Source: Algoriphagus sp. A40 (GTDB lineage Bacteria; Bacteroidota; Bacteroidia; Cytophagales; Cyclobacteriaceae). From it: 64,000 nt of DNA. This document shows, one piece after another, positions 9,404 to 18,210 of this stretch (the first letter of the stretch is position 1; every line of letters begins with the position of its first letter). Under the pieces are notes generated by a model, which searched no databases, had not been told where the DNA came from, and worked only from the letters and a program-made list of their open reading frames with translations. The stretch lies in assembly GCF_002002735.1 (NCBI RefSeq), contig NZ_MUNY01000049.1, forward strand, positions 62,001 through 126,000. The letters run 5' to 3'. A program made the translations under genes and the position numbers.

Positions 9404-10378
9404 ATGGCAAGAGTACTCACCGGCATCCAAAGCTCCGGCCGCCCGCATTTGGGCAACATATTAGGAGCAATTGTACCAGCTATCAACCTGATCAATCAAA
9501 ACCAGGAAGAGTCTTTCATTTTTATTGCAGATTTCCATTCCCTCACTTCTACCAAAGATGGAGAACTTCGCAAACAAAACACCTTGGCAGTGGCTGCTGC
9601 ATGGCTGGCTTTCGGGCTTGACATCGAAAAGACGACCTTTTATCGCCAATCCCATATTCCTGAAGTGACCGAGCTCAGCTGGTACCTCAATTGCTTCACG
9701 CCATTTCCGATGCTTGCCAATGCGCACAGTTTTAAAGATAAAGCTTCCAGGCTGGCAGATGTCAATGCAGGACTTTTCACTTATCCTGTATTGATGGCCT
9801 CAGACATTTTGCTGTATTCAGCCAATCTTGTTCCTGTCGGAAAAGACCAGCTTCAGCACCTGGAAATGACCCGCGACATTGCCACAACATTCAACCGGAT
9901 TATGGAAGAAGAAATCCTCGTGGTGCCGGAAGCCAGAATAAGTGAAGAAGTGATGATCATTCCCGGCACTGACGGCCAAAAGATGAGCAAATCCTACAAT
10001 AATTACATTGACATTTTTCTTCCTGAAAAAGAACTCAAGAAAAATGTCAACTCAATTATCACCGACAGCACTCCCCTGGAAGAACCCAAAGATCCTGATA
10101 CCTGCAATGTGTTCAAGCTTTACCGACTTTTGGCTAGCCCAGAACAAACTGAGAAAATGCGGGCAAACTATCAGGGTGGAAACTATGGGTATGGCCATGC
10201 CAAAAAGGAATTCATGGAACTGATCCTAAGCAAATACAGCAAGGAACGGGAAACCTTCAATTTCTTTATGAACAATCCTGAGGAAATCGAAAAGCGACTG
10301 GCATCAGGCGAAGAAAAAGCCAAAGTGGTCGCAATGGATGTGCTAAACCGGGTTCGGACCAAACTTGGTTTCAGGTAA
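9404..10378 (+). CDS. trpS: Tryptophan--tRNA ligase
   Basis: Class I aminoacyl-tRNA synthetase that charges tRNA-Trp. I chose the ATG at 9404 because the product then starts MARVLTGIQSSGRPHLGN, with the HIGH-like signature PHLGN at residues 14-18 and KMSKS at 193-197 (GQKMSKSYNN). An upstream in-frame start at 9371 would add 11 residues without family support and overlaps a likely promoter. The length of 324 residues is normal. Other family segments are DFHSLTS and MASDILLYSANLVPVGKDQLQHLE, which shape the tryptophan and ATP sites. It is monocistronic and followed by a strong terminator at 10469. Confidence 0.97.
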   Translation: MARVLTGIQSSGRPHLGNILGAIVPAINLINQNQEESFIFIADFHSLTSTKDGELRKQNTLAVAAAWLAFGLDIEKTTFYRQSHIPEVTELSWYLNCFTPFPMLANAHSFKDKASRLADVNAGLFTYPVLMASDILLYSANLVPVGKDQLQHLEMTRDIATTFNRIMEEEILVVPEARISEEVMIIPGTDGQKMSKSYNNYIDIFLPEKELKKNVNSIITDSTPLEEPKDPDTCNVFKLYRLLASPEQTEKMRANYQGGNYGYGHAKKEFMELILSKYSKERETFNFFMNNPEEIEKRLASGEEKAKVVAMDVLNRVRTKLGFR

Positions 10379-10382
10379 GCTC

Positions 10383-10411
10383 GTCCACTGACGACAGTCC
10401 ACTGTCAACAG
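10383..10411. repeat. 7-bp period array downstream of trpS (left copy)
   Basis: Four consecutive heptamers, GTCCACT, GACGACA, GTCCACT and GTCAACA, start 5 bp after the trpS stop. The array at 10567-10594 is largely its reverse complement, so the pair could fold into a long imperfect stem enclosing the terminator between them. Confidence 0.6.
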
Positions 10412-10468
10412 CTTCATCAAAGGATCTTCAATACTCGAAGAAACTTTACTTTATTCAAAAGCACAATA

Positions 10469-10506
10469 AAAAAGCGGCCAGTTTGGAATCCAAACTGGCC
10501 GCTTTT
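10469..10506. terminator. Strong intrinsic terminator, possibly bidirectional
   Basis: AAAAGCGGCCAGTTTGG pairs perfectly with CCAAACTGGCCGCTTTT across a tiny loop. Flanking A and T runs allow it to end trpS on the plus strand and the PIG-L operon on the minus strand. Confidence 0.9.
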
Positions 10507-10566
10507 CTATGCCTAACTTGATTGCTCATCAATCTCAAACACACTGATTTTTATTACCGAAGGGCT

Positions 10567-10594
10567 GTCGACTGTTGACCATCGACCGTGGACT
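10567..10594. repeat. 7-bp period array (right copy)
   Basis: GTCGACT, GTTGACC, ATCGACC and GTGGACT form four consecutive heptamers just before the end of the minus-strand PIG-L gene. They are complementary in outline to the array at 10383-10411. Confidence 0.6.
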
Positions 10595-10598
10595 TCTT

Positions 10599-11453
10599 TT
10601 ACTTCACCTCCCTAAAATATTCCCGGTCAAAAATCCTTGAATAAATCCAAGTTGGTACCTTGTCGTGAAAAGGCATCAAATCCTTAAGTACTGCCTGCTG
10701 TGTCGCGTGAGCTTCCATCACATCTAGGGTTCTAGGAAAAAACTCCCGTGTTTGAACCGAAAAATCCGGTTTTGGCAAACCCTGTGAAGGATCTTCTGGA
10801 TAGTTTTTCTGAAAACCAGAGGAAAGTTTCAAGGCCAGTTTTACCTGTTTTTTGCACAAAGTCACCTGGTACATTTCACCAGGCCCAAAGCCTTCTTTCC
10901 CTTTATTTTCAAGAAAAACCTCCTCTACAGCTTGTCCGGTAAGTCGGTGGTCAGGGTGACCATACAATCCGACTCTGGAATCATAGGAAATCAAAACATC
11001 CGGATTGATTTCATTGATCAATTCTGCAACAATTTTTTTCAGCGAATCCAGACCGACTTTTTCCAGCCCACTGTCGGGATAATTTTTCATATGCAATTGG
11101 TCGGCACCAATCAACTCAGCTGCCTTTTGCATCTCATCGCTTCTGAGTTGGGCAAGTCGGACTTCATCCTCGATTCCTGAAGATTTCCCCTTTTCACCCC
11201 GGGTCAAACAGACCATCTGAATTTCATGTCCATCTTCCTTGAGTTTCATCAGGGTTCCAGCTACAGTCACCTCATCATCTGGGTGGGGAAAAACAACCAA
11301 AACCCGATGCTTTGGCTGATTTTCCACCAGTTGTTCCTGTTGGGGAATATCATGGTCATGCAGCTTATTTCTGCCAAACAGGATCAAAATCCAGGGAGAA
11401 AGCAACAAAATGAACCCAATAATCCCAAGAGAAACAACTAACAGTTTTTTCAT
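10599..11453 (-). CDS. PIG-L family N-acyl-GlcNAc-type deacetylase, membrane anchored
   Basis: Zinc-dependent deacetylase of the PIG-L/LmbE family, which removes acyl groups from N-acetylglucosaminyl or similar compounds. 284 residues. An N-terminal hydrophobic segment (residues about 5-26) anchors it, or exports it, at the membrane. The metal motif PHPDDE is at residues 56-61, followed by LTRGEKGKSSG and a later GHPDHRLTGQAV with the third zinc-ligand His. Its ATG overlaps the TGA of the upstream cytochrome lipoprotein by 4 bp (ATGA), so translation is coupled. The physiological substrate is not evident. Confidence 0.88.
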   Translation of the reverse strand: MKKLLVVSLGIIGFILLLSPWILILFGRNKLHDHDIPQQEQLVENQPKHRVLVVFPHPDDEVTVAGTLMKLKEDGHEIQMVCLTRGEKGKSSGIEDEVRLAQLRSDEMQKAAELIGADQLHMKNYPDSGLEKVGLDSLKKIVAELINEINPDVLISYDSRVGLYGHPDHRLTGQAVEEVFLENKGKEGFGPGEMYQVTLCKKQVKLALKLSSGFQKNYPEDPSQGLPKPDFSVQTREFFPRTLDVMEAHATQQAVLKDLMPFHDKVPTWIYSRIFDREYFREVK

Positions 11454-14400
11454 TCTGTCCGCCTTAAAGTACTCAAGTAGCTCACCAAATCCCTGATTTC
11501 TCTCTTGCTTAGGAGGTCCCCCATGTTTGGCATACTGGATGCAGCCATCTGAGAGGATTTAATGTCCTTTTTGGAAATTACCTTATCCTCTGTCCCCACT
11601 TTTACCGTTAATGATCCACTGTCCTCAGCCATCTGGGTACCGATAATTTTCTCGCCGGAATTAAGCTCTACAGTCACAAATCCAAAGCCTGGAGACAATC
11701 GCTTGCTGGGATCAACCAAGGCAATAAGCAATTCTTCACGGGACAGGGTATTCCCGATTTGATCCAATGCAGGGCCTGCATTTCCACCCATATCATCGTA
11801 GGCATGGCATCGGATACACTGGGCAGTTTGGTTTTCGAAGAAAGTCCTTCTGCCTTGGCGCACATTGCCTTCAGCCAATGCACCTGCAAACTTTTTCCAA
11901 GGCTCATCACCAGCTTTTGCATCCAAAAGTCCGGTAAACTGTGCCTGAAGTTCAGGAGATTTTGTTGCCACGATAGCCTCTTCCAACTCAATCCAGGTAG
12001 CATCCGGCAATTTTCCGGCTTCAAAATCAGCCAAAATATTTTTCCAGACAGGCAGGTCTTTACTTCCTTCTAAGGCTCCCAAAGTCAGAAGTGCTGTTTG
12101 CTTCTCCGGATTGGTTCGCTTCTGAATAATATCAGTCAAAAGGGTCACTTTCTGGTCATTTGGGATGGAAGTCTGGGCAATGAGTCCCAAACCGGAAACC
12201 CTCACAGCTTGCGAATTGCTGTTCATTGCCACAGTGATTGCCTCTCCAAGGTTTGGTGCATTCATGGCTACAAGGGAATTCAGAGCCTGTACTTTTACCA
12301 AATCAGATGGATCTGATTTCAACTTTGCCATAAGGATTTCAGCGGCATCGGCCATACCAAGTTTGCCTATGGCCTTGGCTGATTCTACTCGTATTGACTC
12401 TTCTTTAGAACTTACTTGTGCAACCAAAACCGGTTTTACCTGGTCTTTGATCAAGTTTGCATCTCGCACTACCTCTCCTCTGAATCTTCCGTCTACTCGG
12501 TCCAATAGTGATGGCTTTGCCCAGGTACCTATGGAAGCGATGGCTTCTTGACGCAAAACTTCAGGAGTTTCGGATTTTGCCAAGTAAGCAATCAAATTAT
12601 TGAGGTTTTCGTCTTTACCGACCCGCTGATTTGCACTGATGACTCTCCGGATCAAAGCCTCATTTTGGAATGGAGTTGTATTCAAAATCGCTCCCAAGGC
12701 AGGAAGTGCGGCAGGTACAGAAAAGTCATCATGGATAGCTCTTGCAGCTTCAGTCACAATAAATTCATCTGAATCTGCAAGGAATTTGGCAAGTTCAGGG
12801 GATTCCAATCTTCTCAATGCAATCACAGCACCCATTCTCACTGCCTTAGAGGAATGAGTGGACAAAGCCGCAATCGGTTCCACCTTTCCGATTCTGGACA
12901 ATGCCAAAGAAGCGGCATGTCTCAGATAGGCATCCTCATCATTGTTAGCTTCCAAAAGTGCGATCAAAGGTTGAACAGCATCTGCGTTTTTGGTACGACC
13001 CAGTGCCTCCGCACTAAAAAATCTTACTCTTGCATTTTCATCTTTAAGGCCTGTAATCAGGTCATTTCCGGCTTTGGAATATTTAATATCACCCAGCCAC
13101 TTGGCGGCCTGGGCTTTGATTTCCGGATCAGAATCTTTCAAAAGGGGTACAATCGCATCGGCATACTTCATGTCCTCCAATCTAGCCAATTGGCTCAATC
13201 CCACGATTCCGTGAATTCTCGCCAATTGATTGCTTTTATCCAGGATGACAGTTTGGAACACTTCTGCCCCATCTTCTCCTCTTTTTGCCAGTTCAAATTG
13301 AGCTTTTCTTCTGACCCTTTGGTCTTCAAAATAAAGCTTGGACTTCAGTTCGTCTTCTGATAGTTTTTTATAATCTGATTTGATTTCAGCCTCGGTTTGC
13401 TTTTGTAAAGCCCAGCCTGAAGCTGTCTCATCCGTCAGTTTCCAGATTCGACCGTAGTTCTTGTCGTCCCATCCATTGACAAAATCAGCCATGAAAAGCG
13501 TACCATCAGGTGCAAAATCGATCCCGGTCGGCAAAAAGCCACCCACGATTTTTTCGGTTTTGGTCATCTCGAAAGAAGCACCTTTTGGCTGAAGCTGAAA
13601 GGCATGAAGGCCTGAACTTGCTGCGCTTCCGACAAATTCAACTACAAAAAAGTGGTCTTTCCATCGCTCGCCCAAACCTGTTCCGGGATTGAAAACCATT
13701 CCGGTAGGACCGCTTACGTAGTTTTGGATACAAGGTGTGATAAAAGCCGCCTGACCTTCCCAGCGCGGCAAATACAACTTCTCGTCCATCCAGACTTTGT
13801 AAGTATTGTTGTCCGGATCTCGGTATTTTCCAAACTGCCAGTTGATTCTCCAGCCGGAATCTGAGCCGTTGGTCAGATAAACCAGACGTTCTTTTTCACC
13901 TGCATGATCTCCGTCATTATCTTCTGAAATCAGGTTGTTGTAATTGTCAAAGACAAACTCATGGGTGTTTCTCACTCCCATTGCAAAAATCTCAAAATCA
14001 CTTCCGTCAGGGTTTGAACGGGCGATTACACCACGGTTGGGATACTTCCATTCCGTGCCATCAGCACTTTTTCCATTGAATCCGATATCTCCGATTCCCC
14101 AGTAAATCCGGCCATCAGGTCCCATTTCCACACCTGACATGCCATGTCCGCCAAAACCGATGTGAACTCCATATCCATGGGAAAGAGAGGTCTTTTCATC
14201 CATAATCCCATCTTCATTGGTGTCAACCAGTCTCCAAAGATCCGGGCCTGCAGCTACAAAAAGTGCCTCATCAGTCTCCAAAAGGCCTCCCGCTACGTCA
14301 GTGACTTCATCATTGAAATCCTGTACCTGAATCTGAGACCAATCAGCCAAACCATCACCGTCTGTATCTTTTAGCTTAAATACCTCATTTTTTTCAATGG

Positions 14401-14863
14401 TCATATCCCTCCAATCATGGGAGCCATCACCATTCATGTCTTTTAACCAGGTATTTTCAGATGATCTTTCTGGGGAAAGTTCCGAATGAAGAAATGCACG
14501 CTTTTCCTCGATTGATTGGATTGCAATGGATCGGATTTCCCAAGACTGATGACCTCGGATGTCAAATTCAGAGTTATTTCTTCGGGGAGATCTTGAGTAG
14601 AGTACTTCTCCCTTATCATTGACCTGAAGACCAATCGGGTCCCTCACCAGAGAATCTACCGCCCAAACTTCAAGCTTTAAGCCTTCCTTGAGTTGAGGGC
14701 TGATTGACTTTTGAGCGACCTCTAGCTGGACAGCAATTTCTTCTTTGGTTAATGTTGTGATCCGAAGATCAACTGGCTCATCTTTTTTACAGGATGAGAA
14801 TAAGAATAGGTTGGCAAGAATCAATGAACTTACCAGAATAGGTTTGTTTTGGGATTTGAGCAT
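11450..14863 (-). CDS. PVC-type heme-binding lipoprotein with beta-propeller, HEAT repeats and cytochrome c domain
   Basis: 1137 residues from the ATG at 14863, chosen because it gives a lipoprotein signal (LFLFSSC, lipid Cys25). An upstream in-frame start would add 31 residues ahead of the signal. Residues about 60-480 form a membrane-bound-dehydrogenase/sorbosone-dehydrogenase-like propeller with Asp-rich loops (DMNGDGSHDW, DTDGDGLADW, DTNEDGIMD). Residues about 500-900 are HEAT-like helical repeats. A single CIRCH heme site is at residues 1016-1020, within a module that ends the protein. It probably passes electrons from a periplasmic oxidation to the respiratory chain; the substrate is unknown. 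A paralogue with the same architecture lies at 56206. Confidence 0.88.
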   Translation of the reverse strand: MLKSQNKPILVSSLILANLFLFSSCKKDEPVDLRITTLTKEEIAVQLEVAQKSISPQLKEGLKLEVWAVDSLVRDPIGLQVNDKGEVLYSRSPRRNNSEFDIRGHQSWEIRSIAIQSIEEKRAFLHSELSPERSSENTWLKDMNGDGSHDWRDMTIEKNEVFKLKDTDGDGLADWSQIQVQDFNDEVTDVAGGLLETDEALFVAAGPDLWRLVDTNEDGIMDEKTSLSHGYGVHIGFGGHGMSGVEMGPDGRIYWGIGDIGFNGKSADGTEWKYPNRGVIARSNPDGSDFEIFAMGVRNTHEFVFDNYNNLISEDNDGDHAGEKERLVYLTNGSDSGWRINWQFGKYRDPDNNTYKVWMDEKLYLPRWEGQAAFITPCIQNYVSGPTGMVFNPGTGLGERWKDHFFVVEFVGSAASSGLHAFQLQPKGASFEMTKTEKIVGGFLPTGIDFAPDGTLFMADFVNGWDDKNYGRIWKLTDETASGWALQKQTEAEIKSDYKKLSEDELKSKLYFEDQRVRRKAQFELAKRGEDGAEVFQTVILDKSNQLARIHGIVGLSQLARLEDMKYADAIVPLLKDSDPEIKAQAAKWLGDIKYSKAGNDLITGLKDENARVRFFSAEALGRTKNADAVQPLIALLEANNDEDAYLRHAASLALSRIGKVEPIAALSTHSSKAVRMGAVIALRRLESPELAKFLADSDEFIVTEAARAIHDDFSVPAALPALGAILNTTPFQNEALIRRVISANQRVGKDENLNNLIAYLAKSETPEVLRQEAIASIGTWAKPSLLDRVDGRFRGEVVRDANLIKDQVKPVLVAQVSSKEESIRVESAKAIGKLGMADAAEILMAKLKSDPSDLVKVQALNSLVAMNAPNLGEAITVAMNSNSQAVRVSGLGLIAQTSIPNDQKVTLLTDIIQKRTNPEKQTALLTLGALEGSKDLPVWKNILADFEAGKLPDATWIELEEAIVATKSPELQAQFTGLLDAKAGDEPWKKFAGALAEGNVRQGRRTFFENQTAQCIRCHAYDDMGGNAGPALDQIGNTLSREELLIALVDPSKRLSPGFGFVTVELNSGEKIIGTQMAEDSGSLTVKVGTEDKVISKKDIKSSQMAASSMPNMGDLLSKREIRDLVSYLSTLRRTE

Positions 14864-14941
14864 ATACTTGACTAAATGGAGGACCAAAGTAAAAAAAATG
14901 AAAACAATCTGCTCGCCGTTGATAAAAATGGTCCGAAAAAC

Positions 14942-14969
14942 AAAAATCCCGATCAAGGATCGGGATTTT
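14942..14969 (-). terminator. Terminator of the tRNA-Glu pair
   Basis: AAAATCCCGATC pairs perfectly with GATCGGGATTTT across a three-base loop. It is located after the tRNA genes on the minus strand and before the leader of the cytochrome lipoprotein gene. Confidence 0.8.
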
Positions 14970-15040
14970 GTTCACTTTAACCACTAACAACCATAAAACA
15001 AAAATAATTAAGACACTCGGTGATTGAGCCTTGGGTCTTG

Positions 15041-15112
15041 TAGTCGGTACGGGAATCGAACCCGTGTTTTATCCGTGAAAGGGATACGTCCTAACCCCTA
15101 GACGAACCGACC
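15041..15112 (-). tRNA. tRNA-Glu (TTC)
   Basis: The 72-nt sequence read on the minus strand folds as a cloverleaf. The acceptor stem GGTCGGT pairs with ACCGACT (the terminal pair is G-U), the anticodon loop is CTTTCAC with anticodon TTC, and the T arm is GGGTTCGATTCCC. The discriminator is A and no CCA is encoded. It is identical to the copy at 15175. Confidence 0.96.
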
Positions 15113-15174
15113 ATTTGGGGAAAAGAAAAATTTTCAATACACTGATTTAAGTTGTTCAAAATCAGCATCATAAG

Positions 15175-15246
15175 TAGTCGGTACGGGAATCGAACCCGTG
15201 TTTTATCCGTGAAAGGGATACGTCCTAACCCCTAGACGAACCGACC
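15175..15246 (-). tRNA. tRNA-Glu (TTC), second identical copy
   Basis: Base-for-base identical to the tRNA at 15041-15112 and 62 bp upstream of it in the direction of transcription. The two probably share one transcript ending at the 14942 terminator. The intervening spacer is unrelated sequence. Confidence 0.96.
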
Positions 15247-15432
15247 GTAAAACCCCTGAAAAACGTGCTTTTTCAAATGGTTGTGCAAATATAGCTGGTC
15301 AGATTTACAAAGCCAAAAACGTCACAAAAATTTCTTTGGAAAATGAGTTAAAAACCTGAACCAAAGGAGCAAAGTTTTGCTTAAAAATAGTCCCGGGCTT
15401 TTATCTAATTTCGCCCCGAGAAATAAACCAAC

Positions 15433-16446
15433 ATGAGTCCACAAGCTCCAATCACCAAAATTGCAATCAATGGATTCGGTCGAATTGGCCGATATACTGC
15501 CAAGCTTCTCCTTCGTCATCCTAGCCTACAATTGGTTGCCATCAACGACTTGGCAGATCCAGCAGCAATTGCGCATTTATTAAAGTACGATTCCATTCAT
15601 GGAAAATTTGATGGTGAAATTTCCCTTCAGGAGGAACTCTTGGAAGTAAATGGAAATCAGGTTCGACTTTTTTCCAAAGCAAATCCTGAAGAATTGCCCT
15701 GGAAACAATTGGGAGTAGACGTGGTGATCGAATGCACCGGAAGATTCACTCACCGAATTGGTGCAGAAAAGCACCTAAAAGCTGGCGGTAAAAAAGTAAT
15801 TATCTCCGCCCCTGTTGAGGACGGAAGCATTCCAATGGTCGTTTTGGGAGTAAATGACTCAATTTTAGACGGCTCGGAAACTATTATTTCCAATGCTTCC
15901 TGCACCACCAATTGCCTGGCACCTATGATCCAAGTCTTGGAGGAGAATTTTGGAGTGGTCAAAGGCTTTGCTTCGACGGTCCACTCCTATACCAACGATC
16001 AAAACCTCCATGATGCGCCGCACCGGGATTTGCGCAGAGCACGAGCAGCAGCCTATTCTATAATTCCCACCACCACCAACGCCGGGAAAGCGCTGGACCG
16101 AATCTTACCCGAATTGGAGGGGAAAATTGAAGCCTCTGCCATGCGGGTTCCTGTCCCGGATGGCTCACTGACTGATTTGATCGTAGAATTGAAGCAGGAA
16201 GTCACAGCTGACCAAATCAATCAAGCTTACAAAAATGCCGAATCCGGAAAATTGAAAGGCTTTTTGCAAGTAGAATCCGATCCGATCGTTTCGATGGATA
16301 TCCTCGGAAATCCAAATTCCTGCATCATCGACGAGGCCTTGACTTCCGCAAAAGGAAATCTTGTGAAAGTGGTCGGATGGTACGACAATGAATCCGGCTA
16401 TGCCAATCGTTTGGTCAATTTGGTCGAGAAAATAACCGGGAATTAA
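15433..16446 (+). CDS. gap: Glyceraldehyde-3-phosphate dehydrogenase, type I
   Basis: Glycolytic enzyme that oxidises glyceraldehyde-3-phosphate to 1,3-bisphosphoglycerate with NAD. 337 residues. The NAD-binding INGFGRIGR is at residues 12-20 and the catalytic Cys157 lies in SNASCTTNC. The later HSYTNDQ holds the His that activates it, followed by RAAAYSIIPTTT and the C-terminal WYDNESGYANR. The gene is monocistronic with a short leader. Its last 4 bp overlap the convergent VOC gene, leaving no room for a separate terminator. The hexuronate genes nearby would feed it through KDPG cleavage. Confidence 0.97.
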   Translation: MSPQAPITKIAINGFGRIGRYTAKLLLRHPSLQLVAINDLADPAAIAHLLKYDSIHGKFDGEISLQEELLEVNGNQVRLFSKANPEELPWKQLGVDVVIECTGRFTHRIGAEKHLKAGGKKVIISAPVEDGSIPMVVLGVNDSILDGSETIISNASCTTNCLAPMIQVLEENFGVVKGFASTVHSYTNDQNLHDAPHRDLRRARAAAYSIIPTTTNAGKALDRILPELEGKIEASAMRVPVPDGSLTDLIVELKQEVTADQINQAYKNAESGKLKGFLQVESDPIVSMDILGNPNSCIIDEALTSAKGNLVKVVGWYDNESGYANRLVNLVEKITGN

Positions 16447-17513
16447 GCTTTCACGCGGTTGAGAGCCAATAGTTTTACCAGGAATTTTGGCAAATTCTTT
16501 TTCGGGTTCCGGTTTTTCAGGTTCAGGTAAAGGTTCCATTTCTGAAGAATGGGAACCCGGTGGGTTTCCACAAACTCGATCAGGGTTTGATCTATGTCTT
16601 CAAGGTAACCAAAATGACCAGAGGCACTTCCCATATCAAAACTGTCTTCGCTGTCCACAGTAAAAGGGTAACCGGCCTCGCCTGCTTTTTTCTTAAGGTT
16701 CCGCATTCCGTTTACATCCAGACAGCAATGGATAAATCCTAAATCTCCCCAAAGTCGGTCCTTGAAAATATGTTTGGCTTCCCGCCCCTGCACTTCGATC
16801 AATTCGATCTGTGCAGGACAAAGCAGAGCTCCAAAAGCTCCTGGATTACAATCGCCTGGCATTGAAAGTAAAGTCCTATTGTAGGTAAGTTTTTCTCCTG
16901 GAATATCGCCGAAGACCGACTTCTCTTTGTAGTTGAGAACTGAGAAACCCAAAATATCCCGGTAAAGCGGAATGGATTTTTCCAGATCTGAGACACCGAT
17001 CACCACACCCAATACGCCTCCGGTCGGGGAATCATTCTCAGAAAACCAATTCGAGTCTTCCACAATCTGAAAGACATTGTCGAAAGGGTCTTTGAGAAAA
17101 AAAGTACCCATTCCATTGGGTGTTTTGGATGGAGTGGTCAGAATTTTTGCTCCGGACTTTTTCAAATGATCAAAAGCCTTTTCGAGGTTTCTCACCCTGA
17201 TTTTCACAGCATAAATCCCCAAATCTCCCGGCAAAATTTCGAAATCCGTGGAATTTGGTGTCCTGCTGGTAAACTGCCAGATTTCAAATCCACCGCCCCC
17301 TTGCATATTCAATGCAAGCACCGCATGTCTGGATTCTGCTTTTCCATCGGTATACCGCGTCATGAGATTGGCAGTAGCCTGATCCTCAAAAACCGGAACA
17401 TCCATTGAAAAAGCTTTCCTGTACCAAGTCCAGGCTTTGTGAACATTTTTGACTCCAATTCCGATTTGTTGAATTCCGTTGATTTGGTAAGCCTTTTCAG
17501 GAGTTTGCCCCAT
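16443..17513 (-). CDS. Two-domain VOC (glyoxalase/dioxygenase superfamily) protein at the end of the ars operon
   Basis: 356 residues with two vicinal-oxygen-chelate domains: residues about 12-155 (IGIGVKNVHKAWTWY ... DPFDNVFQIVED) and about 165-310 (GVLGVVIGVSDLEKSIPLY ... DQTLIEFVETH). The usual first metal-ligand His is not obvious in domain 1. In domain 2 a His and Glu remain (GFIHCCLDV, LIEFVE). The adjacent Cys-Cys is notable given the arsenic context. A basic C-terminal tail follows (residues about 315-356). The start overlaps the previous gene's end by 17 bp, placing it last in the seven-gene operon. Its reaction is unknown; I infer a link to organoarsenical or hydroxyphenylpyruvate-like chemistry only from position and fold. 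Confidence 0.78.
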   Translation of the reverse strand: MGQTPEKAYQINGIQQIGIGVKNVHKAWTWYRKAFSMDVPVFEDQATANLMTRYTDGKAESRHAVLALNMQGGGGFEIWQFTSRTPNSTDFEILPGDLGIYAVKIRVRNLEKAFDHLKKSGAKILTTPSKTPNGMGTFFLKDPFDNVFQIVEDSNWFSENDSPTGGVLGVVIGVSDLEKSIPLYRDILGFSVLNYKEKSVFGDIPGEKLTYNRTLLSMPGDCNPGAFGALLCPAQIELIEVQGREAKHIFKDRLWGDLGFIHCCLDVNGMRNLKKKAGEAGYPFTVDSEDSFDMGSASGHFGYLEDIDQTLIEFVETHRVPILQKWNLYLNLKNRNPKKNLPKFLVKLLALNRVKA

Positions 17514-18210
17514 GGTAAAGTAATGTTGAGTACGATTTTTTTAGCTTTTCCGGAGCCACGCCCAGTTGAAATAAAGTGAATACCAATAGATTAGCTAATT
17601 GTACTCTAAGCCAGGAATTTTCCCGGTACTTTCTCGCAGACACAGTAATGAACTTCGGAATGATAAAAAATTTTGCCTTCTTTTTGATTCTTTTGACCAA
17701 CTCAAAATCCTCCATCAAACAAAATTGGGTATCATATCCTCCCAATGTATTGAAAAAATCACGGGAAATAAACAAGGTCTGATCTCCACCTCCTGAAAAA
17801 GGTCCATTGAACTGTGTAAACCAAGAATTTAGCTTTAATAAAAATCCCTTTGAATCAAATTGATATCGAAAGCATCCTGCCTTGTATCCTCTGAGCCTGG
17901 CTTTTTGAATATCCTCTGCAAAAGTTCTCAAGGGACGGGTGTCCGCATGGACAAAATATAGCGTGTTCCCCTTTGCATGGTTAGCTCCCAAATTCATCTG
18001 GATTGCTCTGGAGGCAATTTCCGTCCTAAAAACCCTCGCTCCCAAAGACTCGGCAACCAAACAGGAATCGTCCCTGCTTCCTCCGTCCACAACGATCAGA
18101 TCAACGATGAAATGACCTCCATTTTCCCTCAATAAAGGAATCAATTCCCGGAGATTTTGAGCTTCATTCAAAACAGGAATGATTACCGATATCTCAAACT
18201 TTTCTATCAT
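17497..18210 (-). CDS. TIGR04283-type glycosyltransferase of arsenosugar clusters
   Basis: Family 2 (GT-A fold) glycosyltransferase, 237 residues, of the group known as rSAM/selenodomain-associated transferase 2. It starts EISVIIPVLNEAQNL, has the nucleotide-binding VVDGGSRDDS, FVHADTRPL as the DXD-like segment (residues about 87-95), NGPFSGGGDQTLFISR and MEDFELVKR. The start ATG overlaps the previous TGA (ATGA). Members of this family co-occur with ArsS and ArsM, and a role in building the sugar part of arsenosugars is proposed from that association. The acceptor is not proven. Confidence 0.9.
   Translation of the reverse strand: MIEKFEISVIIPVLNEAQNLRELIPLLRENGGHFIVDLIVVDGGSRDDSCLVAESLGARVFRTEIASRAIQMNLGANHAKGNTLYFVHADTRPLRTFAEDIQKARLRGYKAGCFRYQFDSKGFLLKLNSWFTQFNGPFSGGGDQTLFISRDFFNTLGGYDTQFCLMEDFELVKRIKKKAKFFIIPKFITVSARKYRENSWLRVQLANLLVFTLFQLGVAPEKLKKSYSTLLYHGANS

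Noticed and set aside
15433..16539. Minus-strand frames inside gap (for example 16165-16539)
   Set aside because: They are shadows of gap and the adjoining VOC gene, without family features.
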